Shown here: piece by piece, positions 33,195-42,800 of the stretch
How the letters are laid out: every line of letters starts with the position of its first letter
How positions within the stretch are numbered: the first letter of the stretch is position 1
Source of the DNA: an uncultured Prevotellaceae bacterium
GTDB lineage: Bacteria > Bacteroidota > Bacteroidia > Bacteroidales > Bacteroidaceae
DNA: 45,634 nt
Direction of reading: 5' to 3'
Assembly (NCBI GenBank): GCA_946185485.1
Contig: CAMHJQ010000024.1
Span: 1-45,634 of the forward strand
Program-made: the position numbers and the translations under genes
Notes under the pieces: model-generated
The model's database searches: none
Told to the model about the DNA's origin: nothing
What the model saw: the letters and a program-made list of their open reading frames with translations, nothing else

Positions 33195-33260
33195 TCATCA
33201 AGTTCTCTCTTCGAGAGTGTGGCATTGCAATCAAAATTCAAAGACCAAAGTTCAAAGACT

Positions 33261-34406
33261 ATGACATACAGTTTCTTACAGCACTACTGGTGCTTCATCG
33301 TATCACTCTTAGGGGCCCTGCTGGTATTCCTGCTGTTCGTACAGGGTGCCAACTCGATGGTCCGCTCGTTAGGCTACACGGAGGAGGGACGCCGTCTCAT
33401 CATCAACTCCACCGGCCGCAAGTGGGAGTTCACCTTCACCACGCTCGTCACCTTCGGCGGAGCCTTCTTCGCCTCGTTCCCGCTGTTCTACAGCACCTCG
33501 TTCGGCGGAGCCTACTGGCTGTGGATGATCATCCTCTTCACCTTTGTCGTGCAGGCCGTCAGCTACGAGTTCCAGAACAAGCTCGGCAACTTCCTCGGTC
33601 CGAAGACGTTCCAGATGTGCCTGGTCATCAACGGACTCTTGGGTCCGCTGCTCCTCGGCGGTGCCGTGGCCACGTTCTTTGAGGGTTCGAACTTCATCGT
33701 CGTCAAGGAAAACCTCATCGACAACGGTGCCATCACACCCATCATCTCGCGCTGGGCGAACGCCTCGCACGGCCTCGACGCCCTGCTCAACCCGTGGGTG
33801 CTCATCTTCGGACTGGCCGTCATGTTCCTGGCTCGCGTGTTAGGCATCCTCTATATTATTAATAATGTGGACGACGAGGACATCCGCAGTCGCGCCAGTG
33901 TCCGCCTTATCGGTGCCGCCGTACCTTTCCTGCTGCTGTTTGTGGTCTATCTGGTACACCTGCTGCTGAAGGACGGCTATGCCTACGACGATGCCGGCGT
34001 CATCAGCCTAGTGCCCTACAAGTATCTCGACAACTTCCTCACGCTGTGGCCCCTCACCCTGCTCTTCCTCGCGGGCGTCGTGCTGGTGCTCTTCGCCATC
34101 GGCAAGACCATTGCCAGCAAAGACTATATCGGCGGCATCTGGCCTGCGGGCATCGGCGTGGTACTGGTAGTGCTGCCCTTGCTGCTGATGTCGGCATGGA
34201 ACGGCACCGCCTACTATCCCTCCACTGCAGACCTGCAGTCGTCGCTGACCATCGTCAACTCGTGCTCCAGCGAGTTCACGCTGCGCACCATGTTCTACGT
34301 CAGTTTCCTGGTGCCCTTCGTCCTGGCGTATATCGTCTACGCCTGGCGAGCCATCGACAAGAAGAAGCTGACCAAGGAGGATATTGCCGACGACCATGCG
34401 TATTAA
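33261..34406 (+). CDS. cydB: Cytochrome bd ubiquinol oxidase subunit II
   Basis: A 381-residue membrane protein with about eight helices, starting MTYSFLQHYWCFIVSLLGAL. CydB-type phrases include LVFLLFVQGANSMVRSLGY, FGGAFFASFPLFYSTSFGGA and, near the end, FYVSFLVPFVLAYIVYAWRA. The start at 33261 follows a CAAAGTTCAAAGAC-type repeat that fills the 66-bp gap after cydA. Its last 11 bp overlap the next gene. Confidence 0.94.
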   Translation: MTYSFLQHYWCFIVSLLGALLVFLLFVQGANSMVRSLGYTEEGRRLIINSTGRKWEFTFTTLVTFGGAFFASFPLFYSTSFGGAYWLWMIILFTFVVQAVSYEFQNKLGNFLGPKTFQMCLVINGLLGPLLLGGAVATFFEGSNFIVVKENLIDNGAITPIISRWANASHGLDALLNPWVLIFGLAVMFLARVLGILYIINNVDDEDIRSRASVRLIGAAVPFLLLFVVYLVHLLLKDGYAYDDAGVISLVPYKYLDNFLTLWPLTLLFLAGVVLVLFAIGKTIASKDYIGGIWPAGIGVVLVVLPLLLMSAWNGTAYYPSTADLQSSLTIVNSCSSEFTLRTMFYVSFLVPFVLAYIVYAWRAIDKKKLTKEDIADDHAY

Positions 34407-35538
34407 GTTTCTTTGCTGCTGCGCACTCATCGCCCTGACGGTGAGTGCGCAGAAACGTGATAAGTACGAGTTCAGCCGCAACCTGCCCGTCTATGCCGAC
34501 TCACTCATCAAGGACCTGACATACCCCCTGGCATGGGGTCATAGCGACATCAGGGACTTCAACGAGTGGAAGCGTACAGCCCGCCAGAAAGTATTCGACT
34601 GCATGCTGCCTGCGCCCCCGCCGCCTGCCGGGGGCTATACGGCTCGCGTACTCTTCGAGGAACAGCGCGACGGCTACAAGGCGCGCAAACTGGAGATATG
34701 CCTCTCGCGCTACTATACGGTGCCCGCCTATATCCTCATCCCCGACGGCAAGGGGCCCTTTCCTGCCGTCAATGCCCTGCACGACCATGGTGCCCACCTC
34801 TTCATCGGCAAGGAGAAGATGATACGCCCACTGGCCTGCGAAGACTCGACGGTCGTCAAGGATGCCGAGCAGTGGCTGGCAGGCTACGAGGGACAGTTCT
34901 TCGGCGACTACCTGGCCAAGAATGGCTTTGTCGTGCTCTCCACCGATGCCCCGATGTGGGGCGAGCGCGGCCAGCAGGAGGGTGCCCGCCGCGACCGCTA
35001 CGACATGATAGCCGGCAACATGATGATGTACGGAATCGACCTCTCGGCCTATATGACCTACGACGACATCGCTGCCACAGAGTGGCTCAGCCAACAGCCA
35101 TACGTCGATGCCCGGCGCATCGGCTGCACGGGCTGGTCGATGGGGGCCTACCGCGCCTGGATGCTGGCAGCGCTCAGCGACCACATCCGAGCCGCCGTGC
35201 CCATCTGCTGGATGACCACCACAGACGAGCAGATGTCGTTCAAGTACAAACGCACCGAGAACGGTGGCTTCGCCAACTGCTTCCCCGGCCTGCGCCGCTG
35301 GCTGGACTATCCGCACATCGCCAGCCTGGCATGTCCTAACGCCATGCTCTTCATCAATGGTGCTCAGGACAAGCTCTTCCCCGTACCCGGCGTAGAAAAA
35401 GCCTTCGCCATCATGCACGACGTCTGGCGCAGCCAACATGCCGACGAGCGCCTGGTCACCGAAATCTGGGACATGCCCCACAGTTGTCCCCGCGAAGCCC
35501 AGCGCCGCGCCCTGGAATTCTTCCGAAAGCACCTGTAG
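34396..35538 (+). CDS. Secreted alpha/beta hydrolase
   Basis: A 380-residue protein starting MRIKFLCCCALIALTVSAQ (signal peptide). It has an alpha/beta-hydrolase fold with nucleophile motif GCTGWSMGAYRAW, acid region NGAQDKLFPVPG and His in WDMPHSCP. It resembles dienelactone-hydrolase-like or acetylxylan-esterase-like proteins (abhydrolase_7 group). The substrate is unknown; ester or peptide bonds of polysaccharide decorations are possible. It overlaps cydB by 11 bp, so its translation is coupled to the oxidase, which is surprising functionally. Confidence 0.82.
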   Translation: MRIKFLCCCALIALTVSAQKRDKYEFSRNLPVYADSLIKDLTYPLAWGHSDIRDFNEWKRTARQKVFDCMLPAPPPPAGGYTARVLFEEQRDGYKARKLEICLSRYYTVPAYILIPDGKGPFPAVNALHDHGAHLFIGKEKMIRPLACEDSTVVKDAEQWLAGYEGQFFGDYLAKNGFVVLSTDAPMWGERGQQEGARRDRYDMIAGNMMMYGIDLSAYMTYDDIAATEWLSQQPYVDARRIGCTGWSMGAYRAWMLAALSDHIRAAVPICWMTTTDEQMSFKYKRTENGGFANCFPGLRRWLDYPHIASLACPNAMLFINGAQDKLFPVPGVEKAFAIMHDVWRSQHADERLVTEIWDMPHSCPREAQRRALEFFRKHL

Positions 35539-35601
35539 CCTTATTTTTTGTCGCTCACCGCAGTGGTAATAATCGCTCGCAGCTACCGAAAGGATTGCCC
35601 G

Positions 35602-35700
35602 CAGTGCGGGATTTTATGCTCCATCGTGCAGGCTTTTATGGCTAACTCTTGCTCAAAGTATCAGCGAGACCTCCTCGATGGAGCATAAAATCCCGCACTG
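35602..35700. repeat. 25-bp perfect inverted repeat after the hydrolase gene
   Basis: The left arm 35602-35626 (starting CAGTGCGGGATTTTATGCTC) and right arm 35676-35700 (starting CGATGGAGCATAAAATCCCG) are exact complements around a 49-nt loop. A third, partial copy of the right arm (GGAGCATAAAATCC) follows at 35702. The left end also forms the palindrome CCCGCA-G-TGCGGG. It could be a strong terminator of the cydAB-hydrolase operon or the end of a small mobile repeat. Confidence 0.8.
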
Positions 35701-35742
35701 GGGAGCATAAAATCCGATAACGTCAGACAGGTCTGCAGAGTG

Positions 35743-35837
35743 AAAGTTACGAAAAGTCGAGAGCAGAACAAAATTAATTCATTTTTTATGCCGAGACGGA
35801 GTAACTTCGCCATTGTGATGGCAATGTTACGAAAAAA
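35743..35837. repeat. Dispersed repeat, copy 2 (about 95 bp)
   Basis: It is a near-identical copy of the element at 5398-5494, with the same flanking AAAGTTACGAAAA, the same GCCGAGACGGAGTAAC block and a hairpin with arms GCCAT and ATGGC. The hairpin loop has changed while the arms are kept. The boxes that are TAACTTTG in copy 1 are altered here (TAACTTTC and TAACATTG), and no minus-strand gene lies downstream. Confidence 0.75.
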
Positions 35838-36090
35838 GCTTGTAACGAAGAAGCAATTTTCGAAGATTAACGCAGAATGACCGTAAATAAAAGGCAAGAC
35901 AGGGAATAATGGGGAATCAAGGGATGGAGGCAAAAGGCTACTTGATGCGGATTAGTGCAAGAGTTAGGTCTCTAAATCGGACTCGGCCATGCCGCTTGCC
36001 AGAGCAAGAACCCTTTTGAGCCTTATCTGACAGTTAAACTTTTCTAATTCCAGAGGCACGAAAAAGGCAGAATGACGTAGTTCAAACTGA

Positions 36091-36261
36091 CTGGTTTTCA
36101 CTCAACGATATGCTCCAGAGCCACAGAAAAATCCCGAATCGTCTGTTCCTATTCCCACCCTGGGCTTATTCGATACCAACAATCCCGTCTATGACCCTGC
36201 TGAAGAAGAATTCAGAAGGAGAATGCAGCGCAAGAAAAAGAGAAGTGGTCCTAAATTATAA
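36091..36261 (+). pseudogene. C-terminal remnant of a probable mobilisation relaxase
   Basis: An open stretch without a start codon, bounded by a stop at 36088 and ending at TAA 36259-36261. It reads to a Lys/Arg-rich end: GLFDTNNPVYDPAEEEF followed by RRRMQRKKKRSGPKL. This resembles the tail of Bacteroidetes MobB-type relaxases as I remember them, but no search could be done. No N-terminal part is present. If correct, it is a trace of an integrated mobile element beside the defence operon. Confidence 0.4.
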
Positions 36262-36336
36262 AGGATTATTTTAGTTCCTTTTAAGCAAAACCTAATGCTT
36301 TTCTTCATTTAATTAGGTAATATCAATTATTTTGTG

Positions 36337-36344
36337 TATATTTG
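36337..36344 (+). promoter_or_regulatory. -7 box of the defence operon
   Basis: TATATTTG lies 22 bp before the ATG of the XRE gene at 36366. No TTG is found at the usual distance, so the promoter may be weak or activated. A short dyad (TAATT, 10 bp, AATTA, 36309-36328) overlaps the expected -33 zone and could be an operator for the XRE protein; this is speculative. Confidence 0.5.
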
Positions 36345-36365
36345 CGCTCAAATACTGAACATCGT

Positions 36366-36602
36366 ATGGCAAATAATGAAAAAATAGAGGCATTAAACCG
36401 TTTGAAGGTTGTCCTCGTAGAAAAAGGAAAGACCAGCCGATGGCTGGCAGAGCAGTTGGGCAAAACTGAGCATACCATCTCCAGATGGTGCCAGAATAAA
36501 ACTCAACCCTCTATTGCACAATTAAACGAAATTGCAAGAGTGTTAATGATAGATGTCAGGTCATTGATAAATCCGAGTCAAGAAGAATACAATGAGCAGT
36601 AA
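36366..36602 (+). CDS. Small XRE-family HTH regulator (possible controller protein)
   Basis: A 78-residue protein starting MANNEKIEALNRLKVVLVEK. It is essentially one helix-turn-helix domain (KTSRWLAEQLGKTEHTISRW, then CQNKTQPSIAQLNEIARVLMIDV), close in size to the C proteins that time restriction-modification expression. The start at 36366 is supported by the -7 box at 36337; an ATG at 36342 would overlap it. The 3' end overlaps the helicase gene by 11 bp, so it leads the operon and probably controls it. Autoregulation is inference. Confidence 0.85.
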   Translation: MANNEKIEALNRLKVVLVEKGKTSRWLAEQLGKTEHTISRWCQNKTQPSIAQLNEIARVLMIDVRSLINPSQEEYNEQ

Positions 36603-39600
36603 ATTTTTCAATAACGATTCAGGCAATACGCTCTTTGACAAGCTCAAAGGTATTGCGGGCAATATGGCCAATTTTGACCGTTTTCTGGCAGTCGTCGGTT
36701 TTTTCCGTTCTTCTGGCTATTTCAAACTGCGCAAAGAACTGAATGATGTTGAGGAAATAAAGATATTAGTCGGCATCAATATCGACGACATTTTCCGTCG
36801 CCACAATAAGGCCATGCTGATGTTAGAAAACGAGGAAAAGGCAAAGATGGTCTATGATGAAGAGTTCCGTCAAGATATTATCAATGCTCGCTATGCACCA
36901 GAAGTAGAAGAGGGCATCTTGCAAATGTGTCAGGATCTGGTTGACGGCAGACTTCAGATGAAGATTCATGCGACAAAGAACCTCCACGCCAAGTTCTATC
37001 TCTGCCTTCCGCATAATCATAATGATAATAGTGATGGATGGGTAATCATGGGCTCTTCTAATATTTCCGATTCAGGACTTGGCACTTCACAGTCTCCTCG
37101 ATACGAACTGAATGTTGCTATGAAGGACTTTGATGACGTGGACTATTGCCATTCTGAGTTTAAGAAATTGTGGGAAGAAGCCGTTACGCTGACGATAGAT
37201 GATGTTGAAAGTATCAAGCAAAAGACCTATTTAGGCTATCAGCCTACACCTTACGAAATCTACCTGAAGGTGCTTATTGATACGTTTGGCGACCAGATTG
37301 AGGATGATTTTTCAATTCAGCTGCCCAATGGTGTAATGGAACTGAAGTACCAGACGGATGCCGTGATTCAAGGTTTCCAAATGCTGATGCGCCATAACGG
37401 TCTGTTCCTTGCTGATGTGGTGGGTCTTGGCAAAACGATGATTGCCACCATGATTGCCAAGCGATTCATAGAGGCCAATGGCAAGAACACCAGCATTCTG
37501 GTGGTATTCCCTCCTGCCTTGCGTGAGAACTGGGAAAACACCTTTAAGTTGTTTGGCATATCCCGTAAGGCGCAATTCATTACCAATGGCAAACTGTCAA
37601 GTGTGTTAGAGGGGAAAGAGCAGTACAAGGCGAAGGAAGAGTTTGACTTGATTATTGTCGATGAAGCACATGGCTTCCGTAATGATGGCGCTGGTAAATA
37701 CGATGAATTGCAAAAGATTTGTAAGGCAGATTGTGTCAATGCAGGCTTGCTGAAGAATCAGCGCAAGAAAGTGATGCTGCTTTCTGCAACGCCGTTGAAC
37801 AACCGTCCTGACGACCTGCTTAATCTGCTTTTGCTGTTCCAGGACAGTCAGAATTGCACAATTGACGGTATTCCTAATTTGAAAGGTTTCTTTGCAGAAT
37901 ATATCAAGGCTTACAGGATCCTGATGAAGGAACGCGAAACACGAGATGTGACAGCCGATGTTGATAAGATTTATGAAGCTATTCGTGAGAAAGTGATTGA
38001 CAAGGTGACGGTTCGTCGTACACGTCACAACATCGAGAACGACCCTGAATACAAGAAAGATTTGCAGGCACAAGGCATCATTTTCCCCAAGCCACAGCCT
38101 CCTATTTCTTTGGAATATAAGATGGATGCCGATACCAGCAGGCGTTTCTTCTACACGCTGAATGTTCTTTCTGACGATAAGTTCAATCCTCATCTGCATT
38201 ATGCTCGTTATCGAGCAGTAGAATTTCTGAAGCCAGAGTATCGGGCTAAGTATCGAAATGCAGTCCATGTAGGTCAGACGTTGGCTGGCATCTATCGTGT
38301 CCACATGGTGAAGCGATTGGAAAGCAGTTTCCATGCTTTCAAACTTTCATTAGCAACCTTGCTTCGCATCACGAATGACATGCTGAAGATGTTTGCTGAA
38401 AACAAAGTGATTATAGCCCCAGAACTGAATGTGAAGGAATTACAGGCCAAAGGCATGGAACTTGACCAGATTATTGAACTGGCTATGAAGAAAGGCTATC
38501 AGGAAAGTGACATCCTGTATAAGTCAGAAGATTTCGAGCCGGATTTCATTGACATGCTCCGCCATGACAAAGAGGTTCTGGAAGCTCTCAATGCTGACTG
38601 GCAACAAGAGTGCGATGACCAGAAGTTTGACCTCTTCCGTGACAGACTGGAGCATGAGTTCTTCGACGAACGTAATGTCTCTGGCAAACTGGTTGTATTC
38701 TCCGAAAGTGTTGACACACTGAACTATCTGAGAGGCAGATTAGAGAACGAATTAGGCAGAACAGACGTATTGACGATTACAGCCGACAACCGCGACAAAA
38801 AGGCATCCATTATCAAAGAGAATTTCGATGCCAATAGCGAGGTGCAGAAAGACCAGTACAACATCATTCTCACTTCCGATGTATTGGCTGAAGGTGTCAA
38901 CCTGCATCGCTCCCATATCATTGTCAACTATGACTCCCCTTGGAATGCCTCCCGGCTGATGCAGCGCATCGGACGTGTGAATCGTATCGGGTCTGTGGCT
39001 GAGTTTATCTATAACTATATGTTCTATCCCTCACCCCAGGGCAATGAGCAAATCAAACTCTACGAAAATGCGCTTGTCAAGTTACAGGGATTCCATTCCG
39101 CCTTTGGCGAGGATGTACAGATATACTCTAAGGAAGAAATAGTAAAACAATTCAAGATGTTCGACAGCAACGTAAAGGACTCGATGGACGAGAAATTAGC
39201 TTTGATTCGCGAACTGCGCGAGGTCTATCACAACAACCGCGAACTTTACGACAAGGTGAAGCAGTTGCCACTGAAGAGCCGTGTGGCCCGCAGCACAGGC
39301 CAGCATACAGACAAGTCGATCATCTATGTGTCGTCCGACGTGAAGACAGAGTTCTATCTGGCCACCGATAAGACTGTAAAGCCTATCGATTTCTTAGAGG
39401 CCATCAAGTATCTGAAGGCCAAACCTGATGAGCAAGCCGCTCCGTTCCTGCCTAACAGCAAAAATTACGACCATGTGAATCGTGCTTTGAACAAATACAC
39501 AAAGGATTATGTTGAGGCAGCAGACGATGCTTCCATCAATCGTACCGATCTCGACAATATCTCGAAGACGGCACTTAACTTCCTGCGCAGGATTACCCAG

Positions 39601-39870
39601 GCGATCTCTGACAACACAACAAAGGTGCAATGTCATATTCTCACCGACTATATTAATAAAGGTATATACACTCAGTTGCCTCGCCGCCTGCGTGATCTCT
39701 CCAAGCCATACAAGGGTGACAAAGTGCGAATCAAGACAGACGAGACCAAACTGAAACAGATTTTGGCCGAACTTATTGACGAGTACCAGACGATGAGTAG
39801 TGAGATGCAAGAAAAGGCTGTACCTAAGGTGAGCGACCCACAAATCATTATTTCCGAAACATTTATTTAA
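36592..39870 (+). CDS. PLD-domain SNF2-type helicase fusion
   Basis: A 1092-residue protein. Residues about 1-210 form a phospholipase-D-like nuclease domain with H132-A-K134 and GSSNISDSGLG (154-164), the half-HKD arrangement common in helicase-linked PLD domains. Residues about 240-850 are a SNF2/DEAD-like helicase: GLGKT (278-282), DEAH (357-360), LLSATPLNNRPDDL, SDVLAEGVNL and motif VI QRIGRVNRIG (791-800). A C-terminal region of about 240 residues has no clear domain. Such fusions accompany DNA methyltransferases in DISARM-like and other modification-based defence systems. It would translocate on and possibly cut unmodified DNA. Confidence 0.88.
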   Translation: MSSKFFNNDSGNTLFDKLKGIAGNMANFDRFLAVVGFFRSSGYFKLRKELNDVEEIKILVGINIDDIFRRHNKAMLMLENEEKAKMVYDEEFRQDIINARYAPEVEEGILQMCQDLVDGRLQMKIHATKNLHAKFYLCLPHNHNDNSDGWVIMGSSNISDSGLGTSQSPRYELNVAMKDFDDVDYCHSEFKKLWEEAVTLTIDDVESIKQKTYLGYQPTPYEIYLKVLIDTFGDQIEDDFSIQLPNGVMELKYQTDAVIQGFQMLMRHNGLFLADVVGLGKTMIATMIAKRFIEANGKNTSILVVFPPALRENWENTFKLFGISRKAQFITNGKLSSVLEGKEQYKAKEEFDLIIVDEAHGFRNDGAGKYDELQKICKADCVNAGLLKNQRKKVMLLSATPLNNRPDDLLNLLLLFQDSQNCTIDGIPNLKGFFAEYIKAYRILMKERETRDVTADVDKIYEAIREKVIDKVTVRRTRHNIENDPEYKKDLQAQGIIFPKPQPPISLEYKMDADTSRRFFYTLNVLSDDKFNPHLHYARYRAVEFLKPEYRAKYRNAVHVGQTLAGIYRVHMVKRLESSFHAFKLSLATLLRITNDMLKMFAENKVIIAPELNVKELQAKGMELDQIIELAMKKGYQESDILYKSEDFEPDFIDMLRHDKEVLEALNADWQQECDDQKFDLFRDRLEHEFFDERNVSGKLVVFSESVDTLNYLRGRLENELGRTDVLTITADNRDKKASIIKENFDANSEVQKDQYNIILTSDVLAEGVNLHRSHIIVNYDSPWNASRLMQRIGRVNRIGSVAEFIYNYMFYPSPQGNEQIKLYENALVKLQGFHSAFGEDVQIYSKEEIVKQFKMFDSNVKDSMDEKLALIRELREVYHNNRELYDKVKQLPLKSRVARSTGQHTDKSIIYVSSDVKTEFYLATDKTVKPIDFLEAIKYLKAKPDEQAAPFLPNSKNYDHVNRALNKYTKDYVEAADDASINRTDLDNISKTALNFLRRITQAISDNTTKVQCHILTDYINKGIYTQLPRRLRDLSKPYKGDKVRIKTDETKLKQILAELIDEYQTMSSEMQEKAVPKVSDPQIIISETFI

Positions 39871-39882
39871 TAACATTCCATC

Positions 39883-42800
39883 ATGACATATAGCAAAGAC
39901 AACCTACGACAGATATTTCAACAACCATTCAATGAAGAAGGGTGGCAGAATATGCTACGGCATTATTTCCATGCAACAGAACTGAAAGCAGAACGTGAAC
40001 GTATAGATGATACACCTGACGATGAAAAGGGGTATTATCTTGGTGCCATTGACACCACGGACAGTTATCGTATTGGCCTGTTCTATTATCAGATACAGCA
40101 TGGCAATGTCGCTCGCAAGCGTGTTGGTTTACGTAACCTTGTCAAGTCTTTCATCAATCCTAATTGGGGCGAGTTCGATGCTGCCCTTGTAGTCTTTAAC
40201 AGTGGTTCTGTCTGGCGTTTATCTTTTGTCTGCGACATCAAAGGCGAAAATACTGCAGCAAAACGTTTTACATACGTCTTTGGAGAGAGCGACAACTACT
40301 ATAACACACCTGTCGGACGCTTCGATGCCCTGCAGCGTAATGGAATCTCGTTTGAGAACATCAAGGATGCTTTCTCTGTGGAACGTCTGAACAAAGATTT
40401 CTTCAATGGCTATAAGGATCGTTACGTGAAGTTCCTCAAACATATTAATGAGGACACGAAGGAAAACCGCGACTATGTGAAGAAACTCTTGGGCCGTTTG
40501 GTATTCCTTCAGTTCCTGCAGAAGAAGGGCTGGATGGGTGTACCAGCCAATCAACAAGGGTGGAACGGTGGAGACAAATTCTATCTGAACCATTTAATAG
40601 AAAGCTATGAAGGCAACGACCGCCTGCTGAGTGATGTTCTGGAGCCGCTGTTCTTCAATACCCTCAATGAGCGCAGAACCAACGACCTTGCCGACTCTCG
40701 TTTGGGAGAGAATATCAAGATCCCTTATCTGAATGGTGGACTGTTCGATAAGGACAACTTGGATAAGAAAGACATTGATTTTCCCTACGACTACTTCAAG
40801 GAACTCATGGACTTCTTCGCCATGTATAACTTCACCATCGACGAGAACGACCCTGAAGACTCTGAAATCGGTATCGACCCCGAAATGCTTGGTCATATCT
40901 TCGAGAATCTGCTGGAAGACAACAAAGATAAAGGTGCCTTCTATACCCCCAAAGAGATTGTGCAGTATATGAGCCAGGAAAGTGTTGCACAGTATTTGAA
41001 GAGTCATGCACCCGAAGAACTGCATACAGCCATCGACTCACTCATCAAACAAAGGGTGGTAGAGCCAATTCTGCAAAATAAGGAGAATGCAAGACTGGTC
41101 AACAAAGCCTTGTCAGTAGTAAAAGTTTGCGACCCTGCCATTGGTTCAGGGGCATTCCCTATGGGTGTGCTCAATGTTCTGTTTGATTGTCGTCATTTGC
41201 TCTATGGCTTTATTGGCAAGAATGAAGATTTCTCATACGCCAAGGTGAAGCGTGACATCATCCAGAACAACATCTACGGCGTAGATATTGAGAAAGGTGC
41301 TGTAGATATTGCCCGCCTCCGTTTCTGGCTGGCATTGGTAGTAGATGAGAATGAACCTCAGCCATTGCCCAACCTCGACTATAAGATTATGTGTGGTGAC
41401 TCTCTGCTGCACCGCTTTGCCCTCGATGCCCCGTTCCAGAATGTACTGAAGGACTATAATCAAAAGAATGGCACACACTACAAATTGGAAGATTATCGCC
41501 AGTGGGTCTATGACTATACCGATATCTCCGACCACACGCAGAAAGATGATTTCCGCAAGAAGATTGAGGATATTAAACGGGCTGTCAAGACTGAACTTAG
41601 CAAGAAGGAGATTGGCAAGATTGCCAAAGTTCGCGGAGCTATAGATAACTTACAGATGGGAGATTTTTTTGGCGACAAGAAGAAAGAGAACGAAAAGAAA
41701 ATCAAGGCTCTGCAAAAGGAACTGAAAGCCTTAGAGCAGCAACGAGCCGAAATAGAGTCCAACAAAATCTACGACCAAGCCTTTGAGTGGCGCTTCGAGT
41801 TCCCTGCGCTCTTAGATGAGAATGGGGACTTCACTGGATTTGATATAGTTATTGGAAATCCGCCATATGGAGTTTCTATAAAGGACCAATATAGAAAAGC
41901 TGTTGTTGGAATATTGGGGAATGTACCTGACTACGAAATATACTATTATTTCATACAGATAGCAGAAATGCTATTAGTAGAAAAGGGCATTATGTCTTAT
42001 ATCATTCCTAACACATATCTGTTTAATAACTTTGCAAAGAACTATAGACTGAGCATACTTGATAGATGGAATGTATTAGAGATTCTGGACTGTACTAAGT
42101 TTAAGATATTTGAATCGGCTACGGTGTTCAACACTATTAATACTTGGCAAAAAGGATTTAGTAATAGAATTGTCGGTTACAGGAATACTTCTGGCATACA
42201 TAATTTTGAAGAATTACTAAACACTCCAAGATTGGGCATGAAAGTTGACGAACTTCTCATGTTTAACCAAAACTGGGGACTGGCATTTTTCCTTAATCCG
42301 GAAAAGATATCTGTCGTAAACAAAATCTCTCATGTATCCAATACTATTTCTTCCTATTTCCCTGAGATAAGTCAAGGTCTAATTGCATATGATAAATATC
42401 AAGGGCAGGATGTGGAAACAATAAGAAACAGGGCATTTCATTATAGTCAATACCATCCTGGATTGAAAAAATGGCTATGGGGAGAGGACGTAAAACGTTA
42501 TCTTTTAAAATGGAACCAACAAGAATACATAGATTATTGTGATGGAATTGCAAATCCGCGCCAACCTAAATATTTTGTAGGAAAAAGATTGTTGGTTCGT
42601 GAAATAACCAATCCTTCTATTTACGCAACCATAGTTGCAGAAGAATTATATAATGATCCTGCTATTATTATCGTTAAAGATAGTGATTCATATCCACTCG
42701 AAGTCGTTCTTGCAATATTAAATTCAAAACTTGCGACTTTCTATCATTTTAACCATTCTCCAAAAGCGACCAAAGGAGCATTCCCTAAGATATTAGTTCA

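Larger units (their letters stand above)
35539..36336. other. Gene-poor junction between the core region and the defence operon
   Basis: About 800 bp without an intact gene. In order it holds a 25-bp inverted repeat (35602-35700), the second dispersed repeat (35743-35837), a stretch (about 35840-36090) with no recognisable feature, a short relaxase-like coding remnant (36091-36261) and the promoter of the next operon. The composition shifts here from GC-rich to AT-rich. No tRNA or clear attachment site was found. Confidence 0.7.

Noticed and set aside
34501..35532. A 343-codon open frame opposite the alpha/beta hydrolase gene
   Set aside because: Antisense to a gene with a signal peptide and catalytic motifs; its own sequence lacks any recognisable motif.
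35661..35933. A 90-codon minus-strand open frame in the junction region
   Set aside because: It runs through the dispersed repeat and the inverted repeat and has no promoter or protein-like pattern.
35840..36090. A search for a tRNA gene or attachment site at the island edge
   Set aside because: No cloverleaf, CCA end or matching direct repeats could be made out by eye.
37606..38334. A 242-codon open frame opposite the helicase gene
   Set aside because: Antisense to clear SNF2 motifs; no start signals.
39883..40900. A restriction nuclease domain in the N-terminus of the methyltransferase
   Set aside because: No convincing PD-(D/E)XK or HNH pattern; the phrase CDIKGEN alone is too weak to call.
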